From Fasciolopsis buskii (taxonomy: Eukaryota; Platyhelminthes; Trematoda; Plagiorchiida; Fasciolidae): DNA of 64,000 nt. Positions 23,201 through 36,413 of this stretch are shown piece after piece. The stretch covers positions 126,832 through 190,831 of the forward strand of contig LUCM01003479.1 of NCBI GenBank assembly GCA_008360955.1, written 5' to 3'. Under the pieces are notes generated by a model. It saw only the letters and a list, made by a program, of their open reading frames with translations, ran no database searches and was not told the DNA's origin. Made by a program: the position numbers and the translations under genes. Within the stretch, counting starts at the first letter, position 1. Every line of letters begins with the position of its first letter.

Positions 23201-26200
23201 CATACTGCATTTTGCATGTGGTAAATTTTTGCCAACATTTTATTCGATAATCGCTATAGAGACTGATGTCTGATCTTGTGTCTATGAGGAAAAAATATTG
23301 ACCAACGATCATCTGAGTCACCGGCAAAGGTCTCTTGACCAACAATGGCAATCAGTAGGATCGATTCTTCCAACAGGACCAACTCTTAATGGGTCGATGA
23401 TGTCCATCCAATCAACTTCGTGATTTTTTACTTAGAACGCCGAGGACTCGAATCCGAACACTGTCGATTGGCGTACCTAATTGGCAACCTTTAGTTGGCC
23501 GCTTTCTTTAGGCAAAAAGTAGTATATTTTGCTATACCAATATAAATAGGAATTAAAAACACCAAAGGTGGAAAAATCAAATAAGATTCCTGTTGAGAAT
23601 AACGAGCTTTCAATATAAGCCCTCTAATCAAAATCAAACAATCTCTCCTTGTGATATCACGTTTACCATACTGCACACTAATGAGACCATAGACGGAACT
23701 GATCCGGAGAAGTAACTTATTGAAGGGTAGCATTTAGATGGAATTCTCGTATTGACTTAGCTAGTTTTGCATGAGAATATAATGTTTCCTGATAAAAATG
23801 AAATCGTAAATAAAGTATAATGCAACTAGTGCCCTTGAGCTGCAAAGCTGCTCTAAAGGAAATTAGCCCAGGTAATCAAAACGTAGGTTTATTATAAACA
23901 CACAATCACGCTCTCTTTATATCTCAGACCAAATCGGATGTTTGTATGTCTCAGCACACACAAACATATAGCTCAAAAAATGGTCTCACTTAGGGCGTTG
24001 GATTCCTAGCTAAGCACCCTCGGAACCCTTTATCGAGCTTCTTATGTGATTTGAGTGAGTTTTTTCTAAACGTCAGAAGCATGATAGCCAACTCATCTAA
24101 ACGGATCGATTTTGCACTACTCTTGGGCATTTGGAACTTGCTACGATTTCACGTTGTCACCGAGACACCGTGTGATATGCAGTTGAAATAATTGGTATTC
24201 GTTGGTGACAGGCTTACCTGTGCACTTTCTATTAAAGGTCGATGTGAATACGTAGCAACGACAATATCGTTATCATCTTCAGTTCACCAGTAAAAAGGAA
24301 AATAATCCATGGCAGCCGAACGGGAAGTAGAAAGAGGAAACATCGATGGCCTGTATTGTCGAAACTTCGGAGATGAAGCTGAGCAAATATACTCAAGATT
24401 ACAAGCAAGACTGAGGAAGAAAAACCTGAGTAGGGACATGTAGACCAATTATTAAAAAAGCAAGGTCCTGTTTTCCAACGCGACGGTGAACGTCTCATGA
24501 AGCGAGTCGTCGTAAGAATGCTGACGAGACAAGCTCTCCACCAAATTAGTCTAAGTTCTCGGATGCGATCCGGTGTGAAAACATGTGGAGTCACTTTAAA
24601 CAACTGTTGATGATTAGACAATTTCTATGATTTTATGTTGTAAAATGTCCGAACGACATATCAGTAACGTTCGTAGACAGACTGATAAGGCGCCAAACCT
24701 GAATCTTTGGGTCCATTGATTTCAATATCTGTGAAATACCAATTACACTAATTAAAAGCTCAAATCCCATTTGATTTTCTCATGTTACCCTACTCGTTGA
24801 TTCTCACGGTCATCATAAGGATGCATGTGATCAAAGACAAAACAGGAAAGATATGATTCAGCACGTAGGGCATTTTTGGTGCTTTGCGCACGCACAAGCA
24901 CACACATACATGTACATGTGCATGTACATTCGACGGCAGGTGACCGAAAGTTGACTCCAATCTCAACTGTTTGATCTGAATTCTTGTAATATGCCCAACA
25001 AGTCGTGAAAAAGGCTTCAAACGAGGAGAAATTTCTTTCCGATTTATCGTTTCAGGCATTTACATATATTATATTGGGTAGCACGGGTAAGTATATACGG
25101 TTGTCGCTTGCAACCGCTGAATGAGTGTAACGAATTTGGAAGCTTCACAACTGATTGGAATTTCATGGTCTGAGGGATAGGTGTTAAAAGATGCTTGTGT
25201 CACGATGTGTGAACAAAGAAATTCAAGTTCATTTGGGAAAATGAAATAGATCAGAAAACTGTTTAACAGAGATCGCAAATGCATCATGGATTGTAGGGCT
25301 CATGTTCCTGGTCAACGCAACGACAAAGATTGTACAAGATTACGTTGCTTACATAACTCTGGTTTCAACAATCCAATTGCCATTGCCGAAATTTTCAACC
25401 ACATGACAGTTTCTCCCCGTTCAAGTATATCTCAGCCATAGGAAATCAGCTCCAATCCCCAAGGTGTCTCAGGAATCTCTGAAGCAGTCACGCATCTTAA
25501 GAACAGGACAGCGGCCGATGAGGATAGTATCGCGACAGAAGCCTACAAAGTCTGTTTCCTTCCGATGAGGAGATATTTTAGGCGATTTTGACATGTCCAC
25601 TCTGCTGCTCATCCCAAAGGGATGATTAAAGCTGTCTATGCGGACCAAGGGAGCATGCGTCTGACTGAAGTGACCACAGTCATTTCCGGTGTGCTGATTC
25701 TCAGTCGTTGTGCCCTTGTGCATGACCACAGCACTCGACGAAATCAAGATGTCGAAATGTCAAAATCTCATCGACTAAATATTCACAATATAATACTGAT
25801 ACATTGATAAAACTTTCCAACAGCCAAGTCTAATCTGATTTCCGAGCTTCTTTGAATCAGTTAATCACGAGTTCCTTTTGAAATTAATGGAAGTTTATAG
25901 GATTCGAAGCTCACAGGAACTTTACAAAGCCACTATTCGCCCACTGTCGGATGGTTGATAACTGTGGAGAGTGTGCACAATCCGAAATGAGCCTGGATTG
26001 TCAACTTTCTCCGGTTTCGTTCAAACGCACCACCAATTGGACACTCAGGAACACGATGACCGGCTACCCAAACATCCAGATGAGTGCATGGTCTGTACCT
26101 TGGATCCGGAGTTTACGTATGTCGTTATTGCGCTCGGTGATTCCGTAACCATAATGCATCCGCTTCCCAATCAAATCAACAAGCTATCAACATAATCAAG

Positions 26201-28283
26201 CGATAGGTTGTTAGCGGATGACAGTTTAATCGACACTGTGTTCGAGTCCAACAGAGCTGTTTAATTGGTTATCGGTGGTTGCACGGTGCTGGACCGTGCC
26301 AGACAAGTTACAATCAATATATGATCCGGTCTTGCTAGACAGCGGGAATGTACAGACAGCAAAACCAGATCGAGACCACGTTGTCCCAGTTGTCATCCTA
26401 CACAGTGGCGCAACTGGAAGGTAACAGTGCGAATATGCAAACTGAGTAGGTCACATCGTAAACCGTACCAGTCGGTCAGGATAAGCGGTCCGGATTCGAA
26501 AACAAAACGGCGTGAGCTTGCTCAGATAAAATACATAGAACGAGATGAGGCCTGACCCCGACAACCGATGCAGCATGCAGGCGAAACAGCTTATAAATAT
26601 ACTGTTTTTTTCGGTAAAACGAGATGTCTTGTCAGTTCAGTTTTTTTTTCATTTGAGTTAGTGTGGACAAACGATACCGTTCCAGTGCTAGGACTGACCG
26701 ACTAGAAAGTAGGCGTACAGAATAGTGGCCAGACTTTACACAACGCAAACCTTCTCGAACTTCCCAGATCTGACGGCCCAGCAACTCTTATTTTGCGGCC
26801 AGTATATCAGAAGTGTACAGCCATTCAAACATCGATCTGCCACCGAGCGGTCATGCATAAGACGGGGTTACAACGATGAACAACTACATACACCGATCAT
26901 TTTTGTAGCCGAAGGATGTATTGTGGGAACTCATCAGAACTAGTCTCCGATCGAAGACCTGCATATTTCGTACTGCTCTCTCTCTCTTAAGCTTGTTTAC
27001 TCAAATAAAACTTGGCCATTACGAGCCGAGGATACAATGAAATCAGAATTATCCGATCAGTGGTTCGCCGAATCCTCGGGAAAAACTAAAAATTGAGAAC
27101 GTCTAACAGCGAGATAATGTGGCTCTGTAGGAGTGCACAAATACACATTTTCTTTCAAAGCCATGAACTATAGTGATCCAACTATAGACTATTGCTCCTA
27201 GACAAAAGACTGAACAAGCACTGTGGTAGATCGTCCTAAATGGCATTCCCGTCTTGGAGGTCTGAGCAAAACCATGGATCATTGCCGACGAAGCACTCGG
27301 AGTGCTCGCTTCTCGGATCCATCTGTGGCGACAGTTACTGGGAGCAAAATTGGACTACGGCTGGTACGGATTTAGCCGCCAACTGCATAGCTTGATCAGC
27401 GGTGATTTGCCGTGTTCCTGGAGTGGACAATTCTTTAGTCGAAAAAAGTCGTGTGAAATAGATAATTAAACAATGGTAATTCATTAACCTTGAAAGGCAA
27501 ATCCTCTAATAAGTAGGTACAAAATCCCAAATCTCAGTCGGCGCAATCTAACTCCTCCTGTGCGTTGGGCATTGCTCTTCTCAATAATCTCGTCCTCTGT
27601 GAACTGTTTCATTTCGATTTCAAGTCAGGGGTAGATCTGTTTAACTTAGCCAGTTTATTTAGCAGCTTCATATCTGAAAAAATCAAACATTTTCATGCTT
27701 CGCATCTGTGTATATAATCAATTCCGGAATAAAATTCTCATTTTTCTCAAGCCCAATCTGAGCTGAATTGGTCTGATTGATCAGCGGTCGCCGATTGCGA
27801 TGTACTCCAGAATGGTTTTTAAATATCCCAAAGTTTCTTACTTTAATACTCCAATTCACATCATCCGGAAATATCGTGAATTCGTCGTTACTGTTCTCCC
27901 GCCAAATCCGGTTGTTCGTTCTGTCACGGCCAGTTGAATGGACTTCTTGATCTCGTCAGAATACGTTTAACCATAGGGTATGGTTCATTTAAGGCATATT
28001 ATAGCCTGAAAATTGACGTTATTCACGACTGATTTGGTGTTCTATCTTCATGGACAGTTTAGCTGGCTAGGCACACATTGGACATGGATGTCACCATTGC
28101 AATATGGGATGTAAAATAACTTCACAATCGATTTGGGGAACTCCGAGCCGAATTGGCTGAAAAATTGCTTGATAGCGATGGCATACCCGTTGACTTTTAA
28201 AGTCTGCTTTTGCTATACTTTTTCCCTTACGTGAGTCATTTTCCTGTTATTACTTCCTATTTTGTAAAATTGATCCAACTGTG
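20291..28283. other. No gene recognised
   Basis: About 8 kb of AT-rich sequence. The longest frames (20854-21261 minus, 135 codons; 24232-24621 minus, 129 codons) resemble nothing I know. Around 21,541-21,790 there is a more GC-rich patch (minus frame with PDLLVDGGLLSPGTLRCL) that looks like part of a dispersed repeat, unplaced. Confidence 0.5.
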
Positions 28284-28451
28284 GAAAGCCTTTGACCTCG
28301 GCCCTATTCCAGTCTAACCATCTGTACAGCATGTGTTCTTCCAGTTGAACTAGTTGGCCACGCCGAATAGCATACGAATGTCTCATCTAAAGATCTTTAC
28401 GAAATGATTCACCATGTGATATCATCGCTCTACTCATAATAAAGAAACCAT

Positions 28452-28509
28452 GGAAGCACTGTACAGCTGTTTCATTCAGCTTGTTAGGAACCATCAGCAG
28501 TGCATATCC
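28452..28509 (-). ncRNA. Hammerhead ribozyme-like motif (copy 2)
   Basis: Reads GGATATGCACTG, then CTGATGG (core A9 changed to G), helix II region ending GAAT, GAAACAGCTGTA and CAGTGCTTCC. Helix I and the palindromic helix III are as in copy 1. The core change at A9 would probably weaken or abolish cleavage. Confidence 0.65.
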
Positions 28510-28513
28510 ACCG

Positions 28514-28584
28514 CGCCCGAACTGGGACGTGAACTCCGGACGAACGATTCTGAATCGAACGCCTTAGCCATTACGCCACCGGGC
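28514..28584 (-). promoter_or_regulatory. tRNA-like head, Pol III boxes (copy 2)
   Basis: Same box A (TGGCGTAATGG) and box-B-like AGTTCACGTCC as copy 1, with CGTCCGGAG in place of CGTCCCGAG. Repeated at 29367-29437 in the duplicated block. Confidence 0.7.
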
Positions 28585-29135
28585 AGGCTCTGAACGATTG
28601 TTGAACTTCACCACAGGATATTGCACCTATGCGTCACTGATTTGCACGGTTACTGTCCGCTAGCTCACAGCAATCTTTATTTGGATTATTACTCGTGAAC
28701 CGCTAAATGGTGGCAAGAATGTGCTACCAGCCGGAGTTCTTGCATATCTGGTCGATGAATAGCTAGTAAACGCACGACCTATCAGTCACAAACTTTATCA
28801 TTTCCCCGTGAATAGTACCTATACCAACTTACATGCATTGCTCTTAATGTTGTAACGTACAAACCCAAAATGTACTTGTCAGACCCTTGTTGCATCCAAG
28901 TAAATCTAGTGACTGTCTCCTTGGTGTCATACCAGGGTCACGTGCACGGTAAACTGGTAAAATTCACTCCACGGTTCGTGAATGATGACCTTCTGGTTTT
29001 GGAACTCCTAATTTTAGTAGTCCGACAAGTGTCAGGTTATCGAAATCGCGCCACTGTTTTGCCAAACTGCATTGCATAAAACCACTGAATGTAACTGTTC
29101 CAATCCCTACGAATAGGGGGCGTGAGTTCAATGAA

Positions 29136-29136
29136 N
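29136..29136. other. Single N at a probable contig join
   Basis: The only ambiguous base noticed in the window. It sits exactly between the two 852-base copies. Confidence 0.95.
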
Positions 29137-29988
29137 GAAAGCCTTTGACCTCGGCCCTATTCCAGTCTAACCATCTGTACAGCATGTGTTCTTCCAGTTG
29201 AACTAGTTGGCCACGCCGAATAGCATACGAATGTCTCATCTAAAGATCTTTACGAAATGATTCACCATGTGATATCATCGCTCTACTCATAATAAAGAAA
29301 CCATGGAAGCACTATACAGCTGTTTCATTCAGCTTGTTAGGAACCATCAGCAGTGCATATCCACCGCGCCCGAACTGGGACGTGAACTCCGGACGAACGA
29401 TTCTGAATCGAACGCCTTAGCCATTACGCCACCGGGCAGGCTCTGAACGATTGTTGAACTTCACCACAGGATATTGCACCTATGCGTCACTGATTTGCAC
29501 GGTTACTGTCCGCTAGCTCACAGCAATCTTTATTTGGATTATTACTCGTGAACCGCTAAATGGTGGCAAGAATGTGCTACCAGCCGGAGTTCTTGCATAT
29601 CTGGTCGATGAATAGCTAGTAAACGCACGACCTATCAGTCACAAACTTTATCATTTCCCCGTGAATAGTACCTATACCAACTTACATGCATTGCTCTTAA
29701 TGTTGTAACGTACAAACCCAAAATGTACTTGTCAGACCCTTGTTGCATCCAAGTAAATCTAGTGACTGTCTCCTTGGTGTCATACCAGGGTCACGTGCAC
29801 GGTAAACTGGTAAAATTCACTCCACGGTTCGTGAATGATGACCTTCTGGTTTTGGAACTCCTAATTTTAGTAGTCCGACAAGTGTCAGGTTATCGAAATC
29901 GCGCCACTGTTTTGCCAAACTGCATTGCATAAAACCACTGAATGTAACTGTTCCAATCCCTACGAATAGGGGGCGTGAGTTCAATGAA
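29137..29988. repeat. 852-base duplicated block, second copy
   Basis: Second copy of 28284-29135. The sequence continues into unique DNA at CCAAACG from 29989. Any feature counted in both blocks is probably one locus in the animal. Confidence 0.93.
29256..29520 (-). mobile_element. tRNA-like + hammerhead repeat (copy in duplicated block)
   Basis: Same as 28403-28667 within the second 852-base block. Its hammerhead segment (29305-29362) carries the single difference: the first base of the 3' helix I strand reads TAGTGC instead of CAGTGC. Probably an allele or sequencing variant of the same locus. Confidence 0.8.
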
Positions 29989-30439
29989 CCAAACGTAATC
30001 GACGAAAATAAAATTGCTTTAAAATTACATAGTCTATTCCCAGTCGATGGGAGAAAAATTTCTGCCGGAATCAATCATTATTGTGAGACGGCCGAAAGTG
30101 AAGTTATTCAATACAAGGCATTCATTTCGGTGTTCCCATTCACCTCGAAAGCTATCTTCTGACTCTATTTCTAGGTTGTGAAATAGCGTCGCTTTTCAGG
30201 GTCTCGTGAGTCTAACATGTTTTGAATACAGTACCTGCATTGTGAGACTGGATATTTTAGCTTTTCTCCGTGAATGCTAGACAAAAACCGGCAGTAGTAG
30301 TTCCCGAAGCATTTAGAAACTTATTTAAATAAAAGTGGAAGCAAAACTCCCGAATTCTTTCGTGCAATGAAATCAGAAGTTTGGAATTAGTTTATAGTGG
30401 CTAGAAATCCCGCATGTTCATTTTGCACCTTGCTATTGT
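29989..30439. other. No gene recognised
   Basis: About 450 bases between the duplicated block and the CR1-like fragment. No open frame or repeat could be assigned. Confidence 0.5.
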
Positions 30440-31220
30440 TTCTCGTCAAGTCAAAAATGATACACCGCAAGTCGGAGGAGTTCATACCCATGTAGAAAGC
30501 CATAACAAGACCCCAGCTGGAATATTGCGTACAAGCATGGTCTCCCCTCTTCAAAAAGGATGCCATTTGCCTTGAGCCGATGCCCCGATTAGCCGCGAGA
30601 ATAGTCCAAGGGCCGGGTGGAAAGTCATATGGTTAACAACTCTACGACTTAGATCTCTTCTCGTTGGACAGGAGACACCGAGGGGACCTGATGGACACCT
30701 TTAGGATCGTAACCGGCTTATCAGGTCTCAGACATATTTTTTTTAAGCAGAACGTGGACTCTCTCACAAGTGGCCACGGCAGGAAGCTTGCAAAAATGCG
30801 ATCTCAGCTTCTGGTCAGGTGGCACTTCTTTAGCAACGGAATAGTAAATATATGCAACCAACTGCCTGGGGACTTGGCAAGCAGGGAGAATTTGTTTCCT
30901 TTCAAGCAAGCGCTGGGCCGAAACTGGGATGAGGTTTGTCCGAAGGTGAGCAATAAGCAGTGAAGTGTCGGTAAGCTTTTGGTTGTACTTTCTACCATTC
31001 TTGCCTTGAACTGCGAACTTTTGCGAGCCATTCTGTCTCCCACCGTCAGGGTAAGCTGAGGTATTCTGTATTTCGTTTCTTTTACGGAGACCCACTAAAT
31101 TGGAAGAGGTGGATTCTCAACCGGAATGCATAACATCGAAACAATTCTGAATACTCGAAAGGCTCGGGACAAAGCTAGTCCTGTGAAAAATGAACTGAAC
31201 TGAACTGAACTGAACTGAAC
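30440..31220 (+). mobile_element. CR1-like LINE, 3' terminal fragment
   Basis: The plus strand encodes the C-terminal part of a CR1/L2-type RT protein: RPQLEYCVQAWSPLFKKD, then LFSLDRRHRGDLMDTFRI, SLRTGHG-like TSGHGRKLAK, and HFFSNGIVNICNQLPGDL ... FKQALGRNWDE, the usual ending. One stop (after KSYG) breaks the frame. It is followed by about 230 bases of 3'UTR and a (TGAAC)6 tail. CR1-clade elements end in short tandem repeats instead of poly(A), which supports the family and the orientation. It is 5'-truncated, lacking endonuclease and RT core. Confidence 0.88.
31191..31220 (+). repeat. (TGAAC)6 terminal repeat of the LINE
   Basis: Six exact TGAAC units, the 3' end of the CR1-like element. 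Confidence 0.95.
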
Positions 31221-33229
31221 ATATACTATACAAACTGAATGAATTTCTTACTTGTCCATCAAAATAGTTTCTGTTTGATATGTTAGAAGTCTTCAGCTGT
31301 GGCTATTGCCCAGTAATTTGAATTTGATGGGAACAAACATGAAAGTATTCCTCGCACTCGAGGTCAGTATACACCAGTGGTTTCTGGTATCCATCTGAAT
31401 GGCAATTCGTTGTTTTCTGTCAGGTGCGTGCAAATAAAACTACTGAAATTGTGGCCATCTAAGCAAGAACTTCAATTTGTTTTGGTCGGTGGTAATTGTT
31501 AGACTTGTGTACAAGGGTCATTTCGGATAACGACGGTGTAATTGATCACCGAACGATGAAATGAATCAAGAGCAACAATCAAAAGCCAAATGCCAGTATG
31601 TAGAGAGGTCACCCTCGAGCTAAAGGAATGTTAACACAGACTTCACACTGATAGTGTTGAAAAAACAGACGGGTTTCTCTCAGACGGCGTTGAGCGGTCC
31701 AATTTTGAGTTGAGTGTTTGAGTTTGACTCAGAATGCCCGCAGTTAATCAGTCGGAGTGACTAACACTCAGGTATCAGACCAAACTCCTTGGTATGTGTG
31801 TGCGTGTGGCATCGAAACTCACTTTTTTCTCTCTTGGTTCATTAATTCCCCAATTGTCAACATTCCACTCATTACAGGATACGAGCTGTGCTGTCCACTT
31901 CCCGGTTTTGTGTCACTCTAATTGTTACATTATCACCGTTTCTATTCTCAGCTTATTTATTTTCAAGCCCGATCAACGACAATAATCTCCATATCAAATG
32001 TGCCCATGAGGCAATTCTGATTTTTTTTATAGTTTGGCATTTGAATTGGTAATTCCTTAATGACCCACTAGAAAACTAGGCTAATAATCCCCTTTAGAGT
32101 AGTTAAGTGCGTCGAATCCTACGGCTTTAATGTAGCAAATTATCAATTAACAGAGGACAGACAAACCATCACGATTTAGGAAAGCGTTCTTTCGTGTTAC
32201 TGGACAAAATCTTCATCTGTTCTTACTAGATAAGACAAATATTTACAAAAATTCAAACGTTTATTTTTTGCGTATCGCATGAACTCTACTCCTCCCCATT
32301 ACTTACCAAATGCGTTGATTTTTCCCATATTCCATTCCATTAGCTCTAGGCCCGTCCTGTGATTTACCCTGGTCTGTTGTCAAGAGATCTCAAAATAATT
32401 TTCGAGACATTTTATTTCTTATCCTTTTGTAATGACGTGCCCAGTCATAAGCTTACTCCGTCCACCAAATGCGTACTGATTCCACCTACCCCATTCGCAA
32501 GCATCTAGGGCATTGTTTTCTCTTCTGTCACAAGTTCAACTGCGGACAAATTAATGCATTCACTCGTGTTTATCATTGTTTCATAGATCCTTACCTGCCA
32601 GGATTTTAATTTAGATCGGTTCGTACAAACGATCAATAGTGAAAGATTAATCAGAATAACGCAAACCAAAAATCAAAATCATTTCTTATGCAAGAGTATC
32701 GTTGACTGTTTGGTTTGGTCACATATCCCCTAACCAGTATGGGGAATCTCGTAAATCCTATCCTGTAATCTGGTTCAATCTACTCCAGATAGCCCACTGG
32801 TTAAGGTTCTCATACCATGGATATCTAGCTTGAAAATTCCTTCATCCATTTTCCAACCTTAAGAGTGATGCATGCCAAAGGAGCAGACTTGCTGGCCTGG
32901 GTAACCTATGTCACAATCACCTTAATCTGCTCTGATTCAGTGCCTGTTCGACCGACTGAGCTCATGGCACGATCCTTTTGCCTCGCCTTAGAGACAGTTC
33001 TCAAGGAATTTCTTTTTTCATTTTTACAAAGTGATGATTGTAACACTTCCTTATTTTTCATCGGTTTTTGGTTGAAGTGCGACATTTTTGTAGGTGAATT
33101 GCCTATACAGTACAATACGACATGATACAATGCAGTACAATGCAATACAATACATTACAGTCATTAAAAGAACTCTCACATTATGTGTTAGCGTTACTTG
33201 GAAAACGGTTGTTCAGCAACTGATAATTC
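31221..33229. other. No gene recognised
   Basis: About 2 kb. The only regularity is a run of related tACAATaC words at about 33108-33160 that looks like slippage. Confidence 0.5.
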
Positions 33230-33590
33230 TCACATATCTACTGTTCCTGAAGACCGGTATCCTGAGCCAGGATTGATTTTACCGTTGCAAAAAACTCCCC
33301 CAATGGTAAACACCAACCGGGTCTTCTGTATGCGGAAAGACAATTCATCCAATATATGACCACCTGACGAAATATAACCGTTCACATAACAGAGCACATC
33401 AGCTTCGCCTAACTCCTTGATTGCAAGGACAAGACTCGGCCTGGGGCTGATGCAGTCCTGTAAAATAAATCCCAAACAGACTTACACCGTCGTTTGGAAT
33501 GGAGAAGAAAAGCAGAAACCCACATAGATCTTCACTTGGTAGCCGAGCGTCATCCGCACATTCTAATTCGAACTGTTTGTTCTGCATGAA
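33230..33590 (-). mobile_element. LINE reverse transcriptase fragment (decayed)
   Basis: The minus strand contains, in two frames, ELECADDARLPSEDL (the Y-A-D-D catalytic motif of non-LTR RTs, here C-A-D-D) followed by LGEADVLCYVNGYISSGG and ELSFRIQKTRLVF, matching the F-x-Y-L-G-S-x-I-x-x-G-G ... R-I-x-K-A-R-x-A-F segment that follows it in RTE-like LINEs. About 120 residues are covered with at least one frameshift. Confidence 0.78.
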
Positions 33591-36413
33591 GAAATGGCTA
33601 TCTCCATAATCATCTCACCATCAATGTTGAAAAGAAAACACAAAAGGAGACAACTCTGGCCTGTACCAATTCTGGTGGCGAACTCGGATAAACTTAAATT
33701 CTTGATGATGTTTTGACGAAGTTCCTCTGACGCACTAACGCTTTCTCACAGCCAAATAAACGCCAAGATATTGATTAGAATGAGCATATACATCATTTCA
33801 TGCTAAATTTCTATCGCTGAGCAAACTAGCGCACACCGCTTTCTGAACGTGAACACCATGTGAAGTTGTGTACTGTAGATCCATAATGGTTTATTTTATA
33901 CTAGGCCTATTTCTTGTGGTTATCTAATTTGCTACCCGGACATGATGCAAGTGATAAAATCAGCTTTTGTTCACATTATTTGCAGCACATTTAAAAAAAC
34001 CAGGCACAGTTAGGCGTATTATGTTACGCTTTAACATTCCACTGCAGCATTGTCGGAGGGCTGGAGTGAAATTGTGACAACTCCACTGGGTAGTCAGTGC
34101 TCGCAGTAGCACGGTACTCAGCAGTAGGTTGCGTTGACCAATGGGCACTAAGTTGGCTCAGATGCATGGGTTAAACATTCATCATTTTGCCCAAATGATT
34201 CCTCTGTCAGACTATACCTTTCACGCGCAAACCTCGGGCCATGCCGTCGATCCCAAACTTGGGAACAGCGTAATTCCCTTTTCGTTCGCGTCAAAGCAAA
34301 TTAGTGGCCCATATCCTAAGCCACAAGGCAGAGCTTTCGTCCATACAGTATGTTGTCATGCTCCATTCGGGGATTGATTGGAACTACTGAATTACTTTTG
34401 TTCAGATTATTTATAATTTTATAGCCAGCAGCTCCTGACAATTTCTTAAGTATACATGTGAAATCACCCATCAATTTCAGTCAAATTAACTCTATAAAAT
34501 GTTAATGGCTTTTTAGTAAAATCATTATTCAACTCACCATACTACTCCTTATCCGCACGAAAAATTTGTACTGTTAGAAAGTACTTCAGTAGTCCATTTG
34601 GTAGCCATGCTAACTTTTCGAGTGTTCTTTGCACACAATAACAATCTTCCAACTTACTGATGTTGTCTTTCAGCTTTGCCTTTTTGTGGACAACCCGTAG
34701 AAACGAGAATTTTTCCAACTATTCCGGGGACATATCGCGGATTTACGATCGTTTTCTCCACGTGGCCTTGAGGCATAATTTGTCTAGAAATTACAAATTT
34801 CCATCCGCTTAATCCAGCTCCCTTTATTCATCTGATCTTCGGTTTTTTAAAACAAAACAGCTTATTCGGGGTTGGGTTGTCCGTCAAATGTCCTAGAATA
34901 ACCAGGGCTGCGAATCTAAGATCATTATTTCATGCTTCCGAGCAGAAGAATTACTTTGAAGAATATTTTCTCAAAGAAAAATTCAATTTTCCAAAATTAA
35001 ACAAAATTCACTCTTTTTTTCTTGTCTGCCGATGTATCTGTTGTTCCTCGTTCCTCGTTCCCGCATTATTTTTGCCCGGTTGCCGAAGAAAGTTCTCGAA
35101 ATCTCGGGCTAGGTGCTGTCCGCTGTCAGTAGTGCATCCTTCTTACCACTGAATTAGTTATCTATCAGACTGTGCAAACGAAATCTGCCACAGTGCAGAC
35201 AGTTTGCATACCAGATTCTTCTAGACCCCTTGCTCCAAACCCACACACGCAATAACCTAATATGGTCCCTCTGTTTGAGTCGGAATAATTTCAACCTTCG
35301 ACTTTGTACTGTCCAGTTTTTCCAAATCGTTGCGAACTGGGAAATAGTCTCAGCGACATCTTCATGACAGACCACTTCGTTTTCTTTAAGATTGTCTGGT
35401 TTCCGTTTGCTGGTGAGACACCTGCCTGCTCAAAAGTATGAGTACAGATAAATAGGTGACAGTGGCGCGAGAACCACGTGACGCCAACCCTAAATTTGAT
35501 CCCGACTGCGGTACATGACGTTGTAAAATGCCTTATGTGTTCACACATGAACGACACCTTAGCTTGGTTCGCACGTGCAGGACCAAACTCAATTGATATA
35601 TTGCAGCCTACTGTTTAAAACCGCCTTAAAACTGTCTTCGTTCTTTAATGTCTTTTGTCCTTTCAGAAAGCTTCTCGCACATCAACCCCGCAAGTGTCTC
35701 AACCCTGTCCAAATAGCACACGGGATTGCTTGAACATTATTAATTTCTTACATAGAGTGAGCATCTGTAGATCATACTTTGCTCGCTTCGGTACGAAACT
35801 AAACTCTGGAAAATTATTCGATGACCTAAATAGGAAGCCCCCGACACAGAATATGCAAGTAAGGTCATAAAAAGAGCTTTTGATCGCGAAGAAATTTCCC
35901 CTTGTCATATCGCTCCAAGCATTTACATCTAGAGTACTGGCTAGATTGACAAAAATGCGCAGTCGTCGTCTGTAACTCGTGACTGCATGCAACGAATTCA
36001 GCGAGCTGAATTCTGACCAGAGTTTCATAGTCCGAAGGGTAGGCGTGAATGAAAGCATGTCGAAATATGTGAGCGGAGAAATTCGGTGCTGTATGTAAAT
36101 CAAAATGGTTCCCTAAAATTGTAAGTTAGATTGAACACGCATCATTCATGATCGAGTTGGTGAATGACAATTTTCTCAGCTTAATGGCTGTAAGCTGGCA
36201 ACGAGTGCAGAACAGTTGCATCGAATGCAATGGGTTTGGTAAATACACTTGGTTGACATAATAAACCATCTTCCCTAGCTTTGTCTCTGTCAAGTACGGG
36301 AGAAATTTGGGAAGTTGTTTGGCCTGCATAGTAAGCAAGATATCCATTCCACAGTCACTGGATGCGGGAATTGATGAAGGCAAATGGCTATCCGGATAGA
36401 CTAGTCCGCAGAT
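33591..36413. other. No gene recognised
   Basis: About 2.8 kb. Minus-strand frames at 35699-36103 (134 codons) and 36126-36383 (85 codons) were examined without finding a family. Confidence 0.5.

Larger units (their letters stand above)
28403..28667 (-). mobile_element. tRNA-like + hammerhead repeat (copy 2)
   Basis: Reverse-strand copy homologous to 5797-6064 over its whole length, from leader (GAGCTAGCGGACAG) through tRNA-like head and hammerhead segment to tail (CACATGGTGAATCATTTCG). Differences are scattered substitutions. The tail is followed by different DNA from copy 1, so the shared end near 28403 marks a real element boundary. Confidence 0.82.
28284..29135. repeat. 852-base duplicated block, first copy
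   Basis: Begins GAAAGCCTTTGACCTCGG and ends GTGAGTTCAATGAA. It recurs at 29137-29988 with an offset of 853 bases. The only difference I found is g at 28461 against a at 29314. Near identity and the single N between copies point to overlapping contigs joined end to end rather than a natural tandem duplication. Confidence 0.93.

Noticed and set aside
24232..24621. 129-codon minus-strand frame with hydrophobic stretches
   Set aside because: Hydrophobicity reflects T-rich sequence; no family resemblance.
35699..36103. 134-codon minus-strand frame
   Set aside because: No recognisable motif, no splice signals in register, and no similarity to the nearby Penelope-like piece.
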